Source: Dichotomocladium elegans
Lineage: Eukaryota > Mucoromycota > Mucoromycetes > Mucorales > Lichtheimiaceae
Direction of reading: 5' to 3'
Length of the DNA: 64,000 nucleotides
Assembly: GCA_025716815.1 (NCBI GenBank)
Contig: JAIXMN010000020.1
Coordinates: 620,001 to 684,000 of the forward strand
Part shown: positions 1 to 10,993 of the stretch, piece by piece
Numbering within the stretch: the stretch's first letter is position 1
Layout: each line of letters starts with the position of its first letter
The notes under the pieces: generated by a model
Told to the model about the DNA's origin: nothing
Seen by the model: the letters and a program-made list of their open reading frames with translations, nothing else
The model's database searches: none
Program-made: the position numbers and the translations under genes

Positions 1-640
1 GACAGATCGCTCGCATATTCTCAATGAGGAGCATAGGAGCGTTATTTTAGAATGCATTGATGAGAATGATCCAGTGTTCTAGAGCAGCCGATGGAGCAAC
101 TGCTTCAAAGGTTTGACGGTCTCAAAATATCTAAAACGACGCTCCATCGATTTATGAAAAACGCATACAATTTGTATTGAAAATGGCTCGGTTTCAGCCT
201 GTAGACAGGAATAGTGCTGCGAAGATCCAAAAGCGCCATGAGTGGGTACAAAGCATGACATACCCTAAGAAAGGGACACCTGGAATGGTCACAATACGAA
301 AGACAAGAGCAAAGGCAACCACTATCTTGGGAGCAATCCCAGCATCAGGGATCATTGAATGTAGCTTGCGACTCCCACAGCTACTAACCAAGAAAAGAAA
401 GAGGGCAGGTCAATCTGAAGGTATGAGCAGAGGAATTGTAACCGGATATTATCTCACCTACCTTAGGGCCACGATGGACGAGATGGATAAATATGAACAT
501 ATGAAGGGCCATCATTTGGTAATGGACAATGCACTACTCATAAGACTGAGAATATTGATGTGCTTATCTTCCACCATACTCGCCTGAAATCAATCCGACT
601 GAGCAGTTTCGGTCATTTGTCAAGAGCAGAGTACCGTAAA
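1..640 (+). pseudogene. Decayed Tc1/mariner-type (DDE_3) transposase, truncated by window edge
   Basis: Remnant of a cut-and-paste transposase of the Tc1/mariner DDE_3 superfamily. Seen in three frames: an N-terminal helix-turn-helix-like part at 1-230, then a longer open stretch (177-587) with a KTRAKATTILGAI core strand, a TGYYLTYLRATMDEMDKY helix and the HLVMDNA motif that carries the second catalytic Asp. The usual LPPYSPEINP motif near the third acidic residue follows at about 570-600, but out of frame. The stretch that normally holds the first catalytic Asp (between the KRHEWVQ and KKGTP motifs) is missing. Stop codons at about 90, 155 and 175, two frame changes and that deletion make it inactive. 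No terminal inverted repeat is visible because the left end lies outside the window. Confidence 0.8.
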
Positions 641-1973
641 AGTCAATAGGTTACCCTATCATACCGACTTGTTCCATTCTGTATCTTCTAATATTCTGGA
701 TCCTCTGTAGATAACGATAACAGCCTAACTCATGTGCTTCGAGAAGAGAGGATATGGGCTTTGGGTGGGGCCGTGGTTTGGATGCACCTGCGCAGATATC
801 ACCGAACATGACTTCGTCGAGATGCTTTTGTTCATCTGCTTCCTCCGTTGTTTCCCCGATGCTTCTGCCACTGGTGTTGTCGTTGATCCGTCGTCGTCCG
901 TCGTCGTTCCTTCCTCCAAGCCTTCCGCCATTGTTACCGCAATGACACACCTAGCTGCCTTCGGGGCAAATTGAAGGGTAAGAAGGGGCTGGTATTTTCT
1001 GTTGACTACGGGTATATCTGGGCCTTTTTATGCGACAAATTTATGTTTTATAATATTTCTTTGCGACATTTTTTTTTTTTTGAAAATAAAGTACATAAAG
1101 TCATGGATGATTGTCCGTTCATTCCAGCTTAATCTCCTATAAATAATGGAGGTTCTGAGCGAACTACGGTGTTTTCTCAAATCCATCCTTGGCCTCTCTT
1201 TCATGAGTTATTCGGTATCAATTTGCTTTCTATCCGGATGTAATATCTTCTGTACTTTGTAGTTTGACCAACCGCAACTATACTTGATGAGCCATGGAAG
1301 AGAGGTCAAAGATGATACCGCATCACTCGGTGGGGAGTCGCGATTTGGCTGCCTTCGGACCGGTTGTTCCCCCCTTTTTTTTCGTTGAGGAGCCCTTGCT
1401 CACATCCCATTGCTTCGTCCCCCTCTTTTTGGTACTGTCTATCTTCCCCGCGCTCACCCGGCGCAATTTGCCGCTGGCCCGCCTTTTGCTTACTTCGTGC
1501 CGCTATTGTGCCTCCATAGAACCCCTGCCGCTGGTGTTGCCGTTCCTTCTGGTGTTGCTTGTCCTTGCTCCTGGCATTGCTCCTGGCACACCACTCAGTC
1601 CCTCTGCAACGATTATCGCTGTATGCACACCTGGATACGCCTGGTGTGAACTGAATGCTAATCTAAAGTGGAAAGGGGGTGGGGTTAATAGGTTCTGTTG
1701 GCTAACGAAATCATTTTACCTATTGACACGATTTCATATGTTGATACAGTTTCTAGACGAACACTCGAGGCTACCGACTTTGATATGTGAAGATATTAAG
1801 ACATGATGGCAAGCTTCATCTTGGTCGATATCCTTCGATGCTCCTCTGTCTTTATTTTATTTTTTGGTTCTGCATTTTATACGTACCTATCAGTTTAAGA
1901 AAAGAAAACGGGCGCCACCCGCTTCACATATCTTTTTTTTTTGGCTGTACAACACTTGCGTCGCAAAACTGCC
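641..1973. other. Gene-poor interval upstream of the MEA1-like gene
   Basis: No gene I can support. It holds a proline/leucine-rich low-complexity open frame at 1294-1806 and a GTCGTC/GTTGTTG-rich stretch at 860-920. Both contain a similar CTGCCTTCGG motif (956 and 1350), so they may be relics of one dispersed sequence. AT-rich tracts at 1030-1085 could be a terminator or promoter region. Confidence 0.3.
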
Positions 1974-2633
1974 ATGTTGAGTGAGTCGCAATCGTTGTCC
2001 CTTCGTTATTTTACTGACGCCTTTCAATGACAGATCACGACTCTGATGATGTTGTAGAAGAATTTGCTCGCCAATTAGAGCAAGGTGAGTTTCCAACCTG
2101 TCGATCGTGTCAAAAAAAAAAAGGGAAAACTCAAGCCAAATCAGTGTGCGCGATCACACCGATACTACACCAAGCCAAAGTTGATAATGATAGCGATGGG
2201 AGCATATCTGGAGACGAGGGGGATGAGATTCCTTTCGGCTATGAGCAACTGCCACAGGACGAGGACGAAGGGGTGTCGTTGTCCGACGAAACTGAGGAGA
2301 CCAGCAGTCTCCCCATGGAGCATTTCGAGGCACCATCACTTGCGCTCCCGCCTGCGGAGGAAATCTCAGAAGGTTTTCTTTTTTTCGCAAATGAATTTTG
2401 ATTTGCATTTTCATTGGCGCTTATTGTACAACAATAGACACAGCGAACACAATCCGGACTATTATGAGCACAATCCAACTATCCGACCGAGGCATACCTG
2501 GTAAGAGGGGGAGCTACGAAGAGGATAAACAGACGTGACGTTAAGTTTTGAGGTAGAATGGGCAAGAAACATTCCCGAATCCATGTGGCTGCCGAAATTA
2601 AACTCGAGTGATAGCAGCACCACCAAAGATTGA
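1974..2633 (+). CDS. MEA1 (male-enhanced antigen 1)-like small acidic protein
   Basis: Five-exon model 1974-1980, 2034-2084, 2181-2372, 2438-2500, 2533-2633; exon lengths add to 414 nt (137 residues plus stop), and phases match at every junction. The product is acidic, with a GYEQLPQDEDEG segment in the middle and a C-terminal block with TIRTIMSTIQLSDRGIP followed by VEWARNIPESMW. That order (Tyr-rich acidic segment, then hydrophobic helix, then a P-x-WA-x-x-I motif) is the one known from animal MEA1 proteins. Molecular function of the family is poorly known. The first exon codes for only two complete codons, and the last intron would be just 32 nt, unusually short. Either the last junction is wrong or this is a real mini-intron. 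The homology call is from recalled motif order, so moderate. Confidence 0.5.
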
Positions 2634-2782
2634 CATCGTGGTTTCCTCCTTAAAATGGACGCGCTGAATTTTGTGACCCTTGTCCCCTTTCCTTACTTTA
2701 CCATTGCACTGTTCTCTCCCCGCCCCCCACGCCTTCGCTCTTCACCCTCCACCTTGTACCGTTTGTTATATTGTACTAGCTC

Positions 2783-3286
2783 ATGGAGCAAAATGAACGG
2801 CGAGCGCCCATCGCTACTGACAGTACATCGTCATATTCGCCTTCGAGCAACGAATCAAATGCATATGTTTCCTCCCCGTTCAGCACCTTCGGCATGCTAC
2901 CGCACAATGCAGATCCAACCAACCCCTTTGCACTAACACACACTGAATCTGGGCATATGCTCACCCCTGCACCATTCAAATACCCACCATCATCTGTTAT
3001 TCGCTTTGCTTCCAAAAACACCTCTCATCGACCGGAATCATTAGAGCAATTTGATTTTGGTTCACTGAGCTCACACAACAACGATCCCATCAAAGAGCAA
3101 CAACAGATTCAACCAGTTACTGATACAAGCAGCATTCATACCTCCAGCGAGGTTAATGAGACTATTCCACATTCTTCTGGTATAACAACCGTATCGAATA
3201 TGACAAGCGACGATAGCACAACCTTGATTGGCCAAGGGCGCAGTAATACCAATCCTCCTCCTCTGCTTCCAGAACAACAACAACAA

Positions 3287-3325
<39 letters not shown>

Positions 3326-4718
3326 CAGGAGCTGGAGCAACAACAACAATCCTCTTTACCACGACCGCTCTCAAACGATCTACGCGTAAGCGCACATCAG
3401 AGTATGAATATATCTACACACGAATCCGACAGTTTTGCCGGACCTTCAACACCCGTGATTCCTCTTGAAACAATCCCGCGCCGCAACGGCGCGGGGGATC
3501 TCTCCCGCAAAGGCACCGTCCGCAACTACCAAGTCTTCCCTGGCAGGAACAAGTTCTTTTGCGGCGGCCGATTTATGACGAGCCGTGAATATTGGGCATT
3601 TTTGCTAGCACTCATCTTGCTTATTACCCCGTCTGTCCTGTTTGGTATCTTTACGTAAGGAATCTGCCGAAGGGTGTTGGGTGTTTAGGGAAGCAAACTG
3701 AAACTCGACGGAAGGTGCCCGTTTATATGGGAACACATTCATCCAGCTATTCCGATTGTATTTGCGTACTTGTTTGTTCTGTCTCTTGCATCCATGGTGA
3801 AGGCATCATGGACCGATCCCGGTGTAAGCATGACGCACGTTCGTTCTGAGGCGCTTAGACCAACGTTCTCAAAATTGAATAGATCATTCCACGTGACCTC
3901 GACCCATTTCCCATTATGGACCAGCCACCAATGGACGATCAGAGCTCGGCCTATGGCTCGGTGTGGCATCATGGCATGCCCTCTCAGAAGCAGGTACAGA
4001 TCAGGGACAGCACCTGGACCTTGCGATATTGTGAAACCTGCCAGATCTATCGACCACCTCGCGCTAGTCACTGCCGCCAATGCGACAATTGTGTTGGTGA
4101 GTTAAACCCTTTTTCGAAGATGAGTTGAGCGACATCTTACATTCGCGGATGGGCCTGGGTTTGGGGTGTGGGGATTGCGTGGGTTATGTAGAGGTGGAAG
4201 ACCATCACTGCATTTGGTTGAATAACTGTATCGGGAAACGCAACTATCGACCCTTTTTCGTGTTTATCACGACTGCCAGTCTTCTGTGTCTGTTTGTGAT
4301 AGTTTTTTCGGTCGTTCACGTCTTATTGATCTACAGAGGCCACGACTTCAATGTCGCCTTCAACACAATTTTCAGCGAGGCCCCTGTCAGCTTTGTCCTG
4401 GCCATTGTCTGCTTTGTGCTCATGATCATGATAGGTGGCCTGACACTGTACCATTGCTCCCTCATTCTTCGAGGCATCACAACACATGAGCAGCTGCGGG
4501 CGTCGCTCATGAACACCAAATACCCTAGTGCCAACCCATACAATAACAGCAATCCAATCCTAAATATGGCACAAGTTTTGTGCCGTCCCCGGCCAAAGAG
4601 GTTAGTCGTTTCTTCGGAGGCATTGTGGATGACCCGCTGACGCCCAAGACGTAGCTATTTACGGCGACGAAAGTTTGCCGAGCCTGAAAAGCTGTATGGT
4701 GATCAGAAACCCGTTTAA
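2783..4718 (+). CDS. Erf2-like DHHC palmitoyltransferase with long polyQ N-terminus
   Basis: Protein S-acyltransferase that attaches palmitate to cysteines of membrane-associated proteins (Erf2 acts on Ras in yeast), an ER/Golgi membrane enzyme. Exons 2783-3654, 3715-3823, 3883-4096, 4192-4600 and 4655-4718 give 555 residues in phase. About 240 N-terminal residues are Ser/Thr/Pro/Gln-rich with a long polyQ tract (codons at 3275-3357). Membrane segments 1 and 2 follow (REYWAFLLALILLITPSVLF and the exon at 3715), then SWTDPG, the Cys-rich LRYCETCQIYRPPRASHC and CRQCDNC motifs, the catalytic DHHC with IWLNNCIGKRNYR, and two more membrane segments. The C-terminal SNPILNM motif matches the TTxE/PaCCT region of the family. 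The Zn-binding cysteines and catalytic Cys are all present. Downstream the Utp16-like gene starts 133 bp away on the same strand. Confidence 0.9.
3275..3357 (+). repeat. CAA/CAG triplet tract (polyQ) in the Erf2-like gene
   Basis: About 27 consecutive Gln codons mixed CAA and CAG, interrupted once by GAG-CTG-GAG. It lies in the disordered N-terminal extension and is a candidate length-variable site. Confidence 0.9.
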
Positions 4719-4851
4719 AAATTATTCCATTTGCAACAAAATCATAAAACTTCCATCTCAGCCACAAAATCCTTCTCTCTTTTTTCTTGGGTTCACACAA
4801 TATACACATATATATATCCCTTTCTCCTTGGTTCCACACATCCTCATAAAT

Positions 4852-5724
4852 ATGGCAAAAAAAACATTTGACGAAGACGGGAACGCCATCGGTGACGATC
4901 TCGATATTGCCAAGAAACCCCAGCCAGTAGTGCTGCCGGCAATGGAGTCCGAGTCGGACGATGACGAGGCTCCTGAGGCCGTTTCAACAAAGACCGCTCG
5001 ATCGGCCATACTCGAAGAGGAAAAGGCGAAGCGAGATCTCGCTGCACGGTAACGTGTTCTGTTTTTTTTTTTTGGCTTTGGATTATGCTTTGGCGATGAT
5101 GTTCATATAGTTGGTGGGTGGGTTGAAACAATCAAAAAAAAAAACCATAGGGCTGCAGCACTTGAAAAAGAGAAACGTCGATTGCGCGATCAGAAGCTCA
5201 AAGAGCAAAAGCAGAACAGCAAGCGACAAAAGAAAACAAAGGAGGTTGAAGTTGCCGAAGAGGAGGAGGAGAAGCAGGCGGCGGATGAAGAAACGGTAGC
5301 AGAACAGGAAGAAGAAGCAGACGAGAGCAGCAGCAGCAACAACGACAACAACACCAATACCACAGCGAGTGATACGCGGTTACTTCCAGCCGAGCTGCTC
5401 GCTCAGGCGGCTGCGGATGAGAAGAGCATCGGAAAACGTTCACATCTGACAGCAGCTGATTTTGAGCGGATGGAGAAGGAGGAACAGGAGAAAGCAGCGG
5501 AAAGGATGAACAAGAAGCGGAAAAGAGACGAACATCGTGTGGGCGAATATACCGTCAAGGTCATCAACAACCGTCCTCGCCCGGCACCCACAGACGCAAA
5601 GATTCTTAATTTCAAAAAACGGAGTCTCCAGCGCAAGGCCATCCCGCGAAAAGACGCCCTTCTTCAGAAGAGCCAACATAAAAAAAATATTGGCAAAGCA
5701 GCCCTCCAGTTCCACCGTCGCTAA
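4852..5724 (+). CDS. Bud21/Utp16-like nucleolar protein (U3 snoRNA-associated)
   Basis: Two exons, 4852-5048 and 5151-5724, total 771 nt (256 residues plus stop, in phase). The protein is acidic at the N-terminus (ESESDDDEAPE), then has a long charged coiled-coil-like stretch rich in Lys/Glu/Gln, and ends with a basic domain beginning EYTVKVINNRPRPAP and ending ALQFHRR. The C-terminal pattern (V-x-V followed by a basic, Pro-rich tail) recalls the U3_snoRNA_assoc family (Bud21/Utp16), a component of the small-subunit processome that helps process pre-18S rRNA in the nucleolus. The match is to a short motif only, so other small nucleolar proteins (for example NOL7-like) remain possible. The gene converges with the Rpn14-like gene, with only 48 bp between the stop codons. 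Confidence 0.45.
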
Positions 5725-5772
5725 AACATCCACCCTGTAATTTATTGCATTTCTTTTTCTACACAACATCCA

Positions 5773-7748
5773 TCAATAAACCAGAACATTCCCTGAACGA
5801 TTGCAGCATATTATTTGCTGCTGGTGATGATTGCTGGCCTCGCTGCTCGGGATGGCTTTCATACTATGGACTGTCTCGAGTTCGTTACCACTGTACTCTG
5901 CTGCGAGTTTGAGACTGCTTGTGTTCTTCAGGACTGGCAAGATGGGGCTTGTGTGATATACGCTTCCATCGGCTAGACGAGTGAAATAAGTGATGCATTC
6001 GCCGAACCTGTAGCTCCAATTCCTCCCCCCCCCCATTTCCCTGATTACCATTAGCGACAAACACAACCAGCTCGCCGTTTTGATCAAGTTTGATGAGTAA
6101 CCCGGTAACGGCATGCTCGGATCTCTGCCATTGGAGACGTGGGGCGGTCAAGTCTTCCAACGAAAATACGCGGACCGTCCCCCTTTCATCACCCGTCACA
6201 ATAAGACCCGAACCACTGTGGTGGGCAACCGCAGATGCAGACGTGCTGGTTGGATGGGTTGCAAACATCTACGTCCTTCTTTGTCAGCAGAGCCTACCTC
6301 TCTCTTACGCCCCTTTGTCCTAGCAAAGCAACCCTACTTCTTCTTTCGTGCCCAGATGAATTCCTTTCACGCTTCCGTCACCAAGTGCGGCAATCACTAG
6401 CTTATCTGCCGTCTCGAATTCTCGCTCATCTGCTGACCAAAACCTCTTTTTCGTTCAGATCCTGTCGGAAAAACTCGCCTTTAATGTCTTACCAAGATTG
6501 TCCTGAGAAGCGGATGTGGATCCGGCCGGAAGTGTATCAAGCAACATCTTTGTCACAGGCGACTTGTATTGAGCAAGAACATGAATCGTTTCGCTCGAAC
6601 CACAATGCCATAAGCGAATTGTCCCGTCTCTGGATGACGCTAGAAAACACTGGTGTTATAAGGCAATGTTTGACTGATCCATATCTACTCACTGAGTACA
6701 TTTCTTCCCCTCCCGACTATGGCAGTATCTGTAATGGCTGTTGCGATAAACAAATAAGAAATGAGCTCAATTAATCAGAATGACCAATCTCTTTTACATG
6801 ATGTATGCCCACGAAGCGTCACGGGATTGCTTCCATCGAGAACAGACCAAATCTTCGCCTGAAAATCGGAACCACCGCTCAAGACAACTAGGATGCAAAA
6901 TGGGGTGGGGTGGGGGTTTGGAGAGGCGAACAAAAAAAAATCAGTACGGTAGGATCCCATAAATACCGTTCATATTACTATACCTTGGTTGCTTGGAAAA
7001 AACTGAACTGTCGTTACATCGGCAAGGTGACCCTCCAGCATTCTCTACAAGGGGTGGGAAGGGGGGAAACCAAGAAGAGCAGCAGTCTCTCACCTTCAGC
7101 TTTCCGCTGAGAAACCGGTAAGGAGAACAATGGGAATTACCTCGCATTTGCCGTCGTTCAATTTGCCAAGGATAATACGCTTGTCCTGAGCAAGTGCATA
7201 AAGTTCTCCGTCCGAGGTAAGATCGATGGCTACAGCCTTGATATGATCAAGATGAGCCGTAAGCCCGCATCCTTTTTTTTTTTTTTGCTTTTTTTGTTTT
7301 GGCTACTCACTGGCCTATTGTCCACCGAGTTGAATCCCAATTTGGGAGCATAGATCATAACATCATGCAGTCCGAGAGCTGCGCAGTGGACTATGAATGA
7401 TCGCTGGAGACACAGAGAGCCGAATTACGTCAGCCGAGGTCCCGCATCATTTGACGGCTTCACCTACAGAGTTGATATATTTCACCGTAACACCCTGCTG
7501 CCCCTCCAGTTCGACCGATCGCGGCTGATTACCACGCTTGACAAGCACAGTGCCATGGACAGATTCCGAATCTGTCATTGGTGCGACGAACACTTCAGCC
7601 CAGACACGCCGTCTCGACACGAAAAACACACGTTACCTTTTTTATAGCATGACACCCAGAACATGCCCTCGAGAGCAGTCTGGCCGACCACATCGCGCAC
7701 AACTTCATGCCAGTCTGGCTGAACGGAAATTTGAGGGAATTGCTGCAT
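5773..7748 (-). CDS. RPN14: PAAF1/Rpn14-like WD40 proteasome-assembly chaperone
   Basis: WD40 propeller that binds the AAA-ATPase ring of the 19S regulatory particle during proteasome assembly. Start is placed at 7748 (MQQFPQISVQPDWHEV). Successive minus-strand exons give an N-terminal domain (WHEVVRDVVGQTALEGMFWV, then VWAEVFVAPMTDSESVHG), LTAHLDHIKAVAIDL, GHLADVTTVQFFPSNQ, LSGGSDFQAKIWS, AITDTAIVGRGRNVLS, a GTIRLWHCGSSE blade, ATHPTSTSASAVA and VTGDERGTVRVFSLED. The SGG-D-KIW blade followed by RGRNV...SRDGT-RLW is the characteristic order of PAAF1/Rpn14. At least eight introns are needed. The junction after WVSCYKK is not resolved. The 3' end nearly touches the convergent Utp16-like gene. 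Confidence 0.8.
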
Positions 7749-8054
7749 CGCTTTCGTATGTATATGTGCAAAAGTCTCCTGCTATGGAAGGAGAGCCGAA
7801 CGAAATAAAACAAAATGGCTGTATGCTCTTGGGATGGGAAAGTCTCAACAGCCAATCAAATTTTCCACTTGCCCAAGATGTTCTCTTAACGATTGTACAT
7901 GCAACGACCACCGTGTTTGCAAGTCTATCACCACCACCACCATCTTTGCTGATTCCGCGTGCACCTGCCAAGGCAGGTCTTAAAATTGGCCATCAGCCTC
8001 TATGGTGGCAATTGAACCTCCTGCGGATGAGCGTCCTGTCAGATAGACGACGCA

Positions 8055-8074
8055 AAAGAGAGAGAGAGAGAGAA
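8055..8074. repeat. (GA)n microsatellite
   Basis: Short run of GA dinucleotides in the 600-bp interval between the Rpn14-like start and the Trm10 stop (head-to-tail on the minus strand). No gene seen in this interval. Confidence 0.8.
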
Positions 8075-8349
8075 AGGTGTGTAAACCTTAGTTAAACGGT
8101 TGGAAGCCATAAGCCGCATGAGGCTATTTTTTCGAGGATTCGATGAGAAATAAAAGGAATCTACCAGCATTTGAGTTTTCTCGTCCAAACTGTGCAGAGG
8201 ATCGACTTCTGCCGTGCAAATGGGCCCGAATCCGAGCCGCGTTCATGTACGATAGGAATAGTATCCCTTCTGGATACATCTCGAGAGGGGTGGCACAGGA
8301 TAAGGGAATAATGCGTATGTACAGGTTTATTATTACATAGGTGGTCCTG

Positions 8350-9480
8350 TCATGCAGCAACATCTTTCTCGGTTTTGTCACTCGCCCCTTCGCCTTGGTC
8401 TTCCTGCGCATCGGCTTCTTCATCTTCAGAACCATCTTCACTCTTCCATTTGCTATCTTTGAGCTTGCGGCCGGGTATAACCTCTTTAAATGCACTTTCC
8501 CAGTCTTTCGATTCGAGCCATTTTATCATGATCTCATATACTATGGACGCCCTTGAGTCAGTCTCCGTTACCAAGCAAGCACTCAGCCTATGTAATTTGC
8601 CTCACCATGATTCACTGTCAGAACCTTCCGACTGGCCATTTCGATGTATTCGCCAATTGGGAGACGGGCTGTTGCAATGCCTTGTTCCGTTGCCTTGTTC
8701 TGGCAGAGGCCCTTTTTTTTTAAAAAAAAAAAAAAAAAAAAAAAGAAAGCAAGAGGACACTCGTTAGCATCTCCCTTATTCTATTCTGGCTCTTTTTACC
8801 TTGTATCGATTTTTATCTACAATACCGCCAATGATATACACCTTGTTCTCGTCCAGCTCTTCAATGCTGTTATCCGAATCCGCGGACAAATACACGAGCC
8901 GGTCCTTCTCGAACTTGCTGTCATAAGATTCCTCCACAAAATCGACTCCCTTCCAGTTGACATAGGACGGCGCCTTTTTCTCAAAGGCGCCCTTGAGGGC
9001 GTCATCAAACGATGTGATGAAGATCTCCATGGGATGAACAGAGGATCGGTTGGCGCTGTGGCACCGGACCAGCTGGGCTTGCAGCGACTTGATTTCTTTC
9101 TCGGACATGTAGGAGGAAAACGAGCAATCAATCACCACCTTGATTTTGCTCGGCTCAACCGTCTTTGGCCGCTTCGGAGACGGTGCGGGCAGCACACCCT
9201 CTTGAATCAACTTGCGTCGCTCCGCACTCTTCTGCTTCTTTTTTTGTTTCTGGTACGCATTGCGGCGTTCCCGCGTCGCATTCCATACCTCCTCGCGAAG
9301 CATTCGTTTGAGACTATTCTTGGAGATCCCCTGGTATTTGGGATCCGTCACATCGTATGTAATGCCTTGATATTGACGAATGTTGGGCTGAGAAGGATCA
9401 ACAATATCGCCCACAACAGTGCTAGATGGAGGAGGCGGCGTAGCAGTAGTAGTAGTAATTTCGTCCTTTTCGTCGGGCAT
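8350..9480 (-). CDS. TRM10: Trm10-like tRNA (guanine-N1-)-methyltransferase
   Basis: SPOUT-fold methyltransferase that adds a methyl group to N1 of guanine 9 in tRNAs. The first exon (9480 down to about 8776) encodes an acidic head, [16 protein letters not shown], a basic coiled region, then the core: [51 protein letters not shown] and [14 protein letters not shown]. Later exons add [25 protein letters not shown] and [16 protein letters not shown], followed by an acidic Glu/Asp-rich tail. The Asp of DSDN-IEEL and the [13 protein letters not shown]-binding loop are intact. The first intron (about 8711-8775) holds a pure T9-A23 tract. Upstream, a stretch of about 200 bp separates it from the next minus-strand gene. 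Confidence 0.93.
8713..8744. repeat. Homopolymer T9-A23 tract in Trm10 intron
   Basis: Perfect oligo(T) directly followed by oligo(A) in the first intron, potentially a small hairpin. It is a likely polymorphic or sequencing-error-prone site. Confidence 0.85.
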
Positions 9481-9680
9481 GGAATCGAAGAACGAGAATT
9501 ATATATAAAAAAAAATAGAGGACGGAGTATACGCTGTCAAACAAGCCCGCAGGAATGTTCAGAGGGGGGGGGAGAGCGAGAGGAACCCTTCACCTCCTTC
9601 CCTCCTCCCCCAAGAAAAAACCAAGACGAAAAACAGTCACTCTGGCAATTTATTTTTGTTACTGTTATACGGTTGGAGGA

Positions 9681-9926
9681 TTAGACAGCTCTATTATTGA
9701 TCTCGTGCCATTTTTCAAAGCTGATATCATCATGGCCTGCAAAGCTTCCCTTGGAGGGATCGATCTCAGGCCCAATCACCCAACCGCATTTGTCCGCCAC
9801 AAAGATATGGTGAATGTCCTTCTCTTCCACGTAAGGCAAGGGTGTGTCGATCACACCCGAGAATGCATAGAGCGCATTGGGAACTTTCATATTCGTGGCG
9901 TACACATGCGTCCCTGCATCAGGCAT
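9681..9926 (-). CDS. Unidentified small protein (81 residues or C-terminal exon)
   Basis: An open frame that reads like protein (KVPNALYAFSGVIDTPLPYV, IHHIFVADKCGWVIGPEIDP, DISFEKWHEINN) and ends at 9681. It has balanced composition and no low complexity. Just upstream of the first ATG on this strand are acceptor-like CAG and AACAG sites, so it may be the last exon of a longer gene reaching toward 10.0 kb. I do not recognise the family. The coding call rests on composition only. Confidence 0.45.
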   Translation of the reverse strand: MPDAGTHVYATNMKVPNALYAFSGVIDTPLPYVEEKDIHHIFVADKCGWVIGPEIDPSKGSFAGHDDISFEKWHEINNRAV

Positions 9927-10993
9927 GACTGTTAGCCTGCGGAATTATCGTTTGGGTGTGTTTTCTACACATCTGTGTATCAAACTTGCCGCATTCAGTA
10001 CAAAAATGGCGAAGCAGATGCCTTTGATGTGCGAATTTAGTTTTTGATACTGTACACACGCATCCGCGCACCAAAGCAAACATGTATATTACTCACGAAA
10101 CTTCTCCTGTTTCTTTGTTCTTTATCGCCTGATACCCCCTGTTGAGACAGCCACAGGTCACGTGAGAAACAATCACAACCGCAGGTGTAGTTCGGTTTTC
10201 CTCCCCCCCCACTCCCCTCTCCTCACTTTAAATACTGTTCGCCTTGCACTTTGAGCGTGTCTCGGTCACAGTTAAAGTCCATTCCATACCCGCCACTGCC
10301 GGCAAGCTTCCGGCAAATTGAACTGGAATCAACGGACGTCATCCATTTCATATGTTGTACTCATACATCTCGCAAAGTCCTACTATCAATTACCAGTAAC
10401 ATCGTGTAAACTATGTAGATCCATGCGTTATTCTGTGGTCAAACTACTTCCAGCTACAATATACAAAGCAACTTACAGAACAGGGGGTATGGGTGACCAC
10501 CGAAAAGGTGACTTTCTCGCAATGGCATGAACCTCGAACCTCCATGGTATATAGGTTATTTGCTGTGTATGGGAGAAGGATGTGGGGGAAAAAAAAGAGA
10601 AAAAGAACCTACCCATGCATCGCTGCGGATATGACGCCTAATATAGCCGTGTGCGTTCGTCGTGGGCGCAAGCAGGTGACCTGCTGAACCCCGAGAACGC
10701 GCCTCTACATACCGTGTGTTCGCTTTCCGCTGTATTGCACATACACACAGCCAGGATCAAATGACACATTGTCCTACAGCAATTTTAGCTACGTTCTTTG
10801 GGATGCTTTGTATTTCAACAGAGCTAATGGTGTCCCGTTCAGAAAATCACTGGTAACGAAATACGACCGTCGCACCAGCAGGATCGGACGAACAAGGCAA
10901 CAACAGAAAAAAAAAAAATCACAAGCAGGGAAGAAGCATCCCAAGTCCACCGGGACCCTGCATAACTGGCGGCAAGATGCGCGCAATTCATAT
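9927..10993. other. About 1 kb without a recognised gene
   Basis: Contains only short unconvincing frames. It is the 3' flank of the CDF transporter and the 5' flank of the small gene at 9.7 kb. A CCTCCCCCCCCACTCCCC tract at about 10,200 and TTTAAATA at 10,230 could be promoter elements of the 9.7-kb gene. No tRNA or rRNA was found by eye. Confidence 0.4.

Noticed and set aside
1294..1806. 170-residue open frame on the plus strand
   Set aside because: Leu/Pro/Val-rich low complexity with no conserved motif or splice context; probably chance in GC-rich repeats.
8644..9684. 346-residue plus-strand open frame opposite Trm10
   Set aside because: It is the antisense of the well-supported Trm10 coding exons; no independent motif.
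10161..10290. CA-rich and C-rich tracts as a CRISPR-like or satellite array
   Set aside because: No regular spacing or repeat unit; ordinary fungal promoter composition, and CRISPR is not expected in a nuclear fungal genome.
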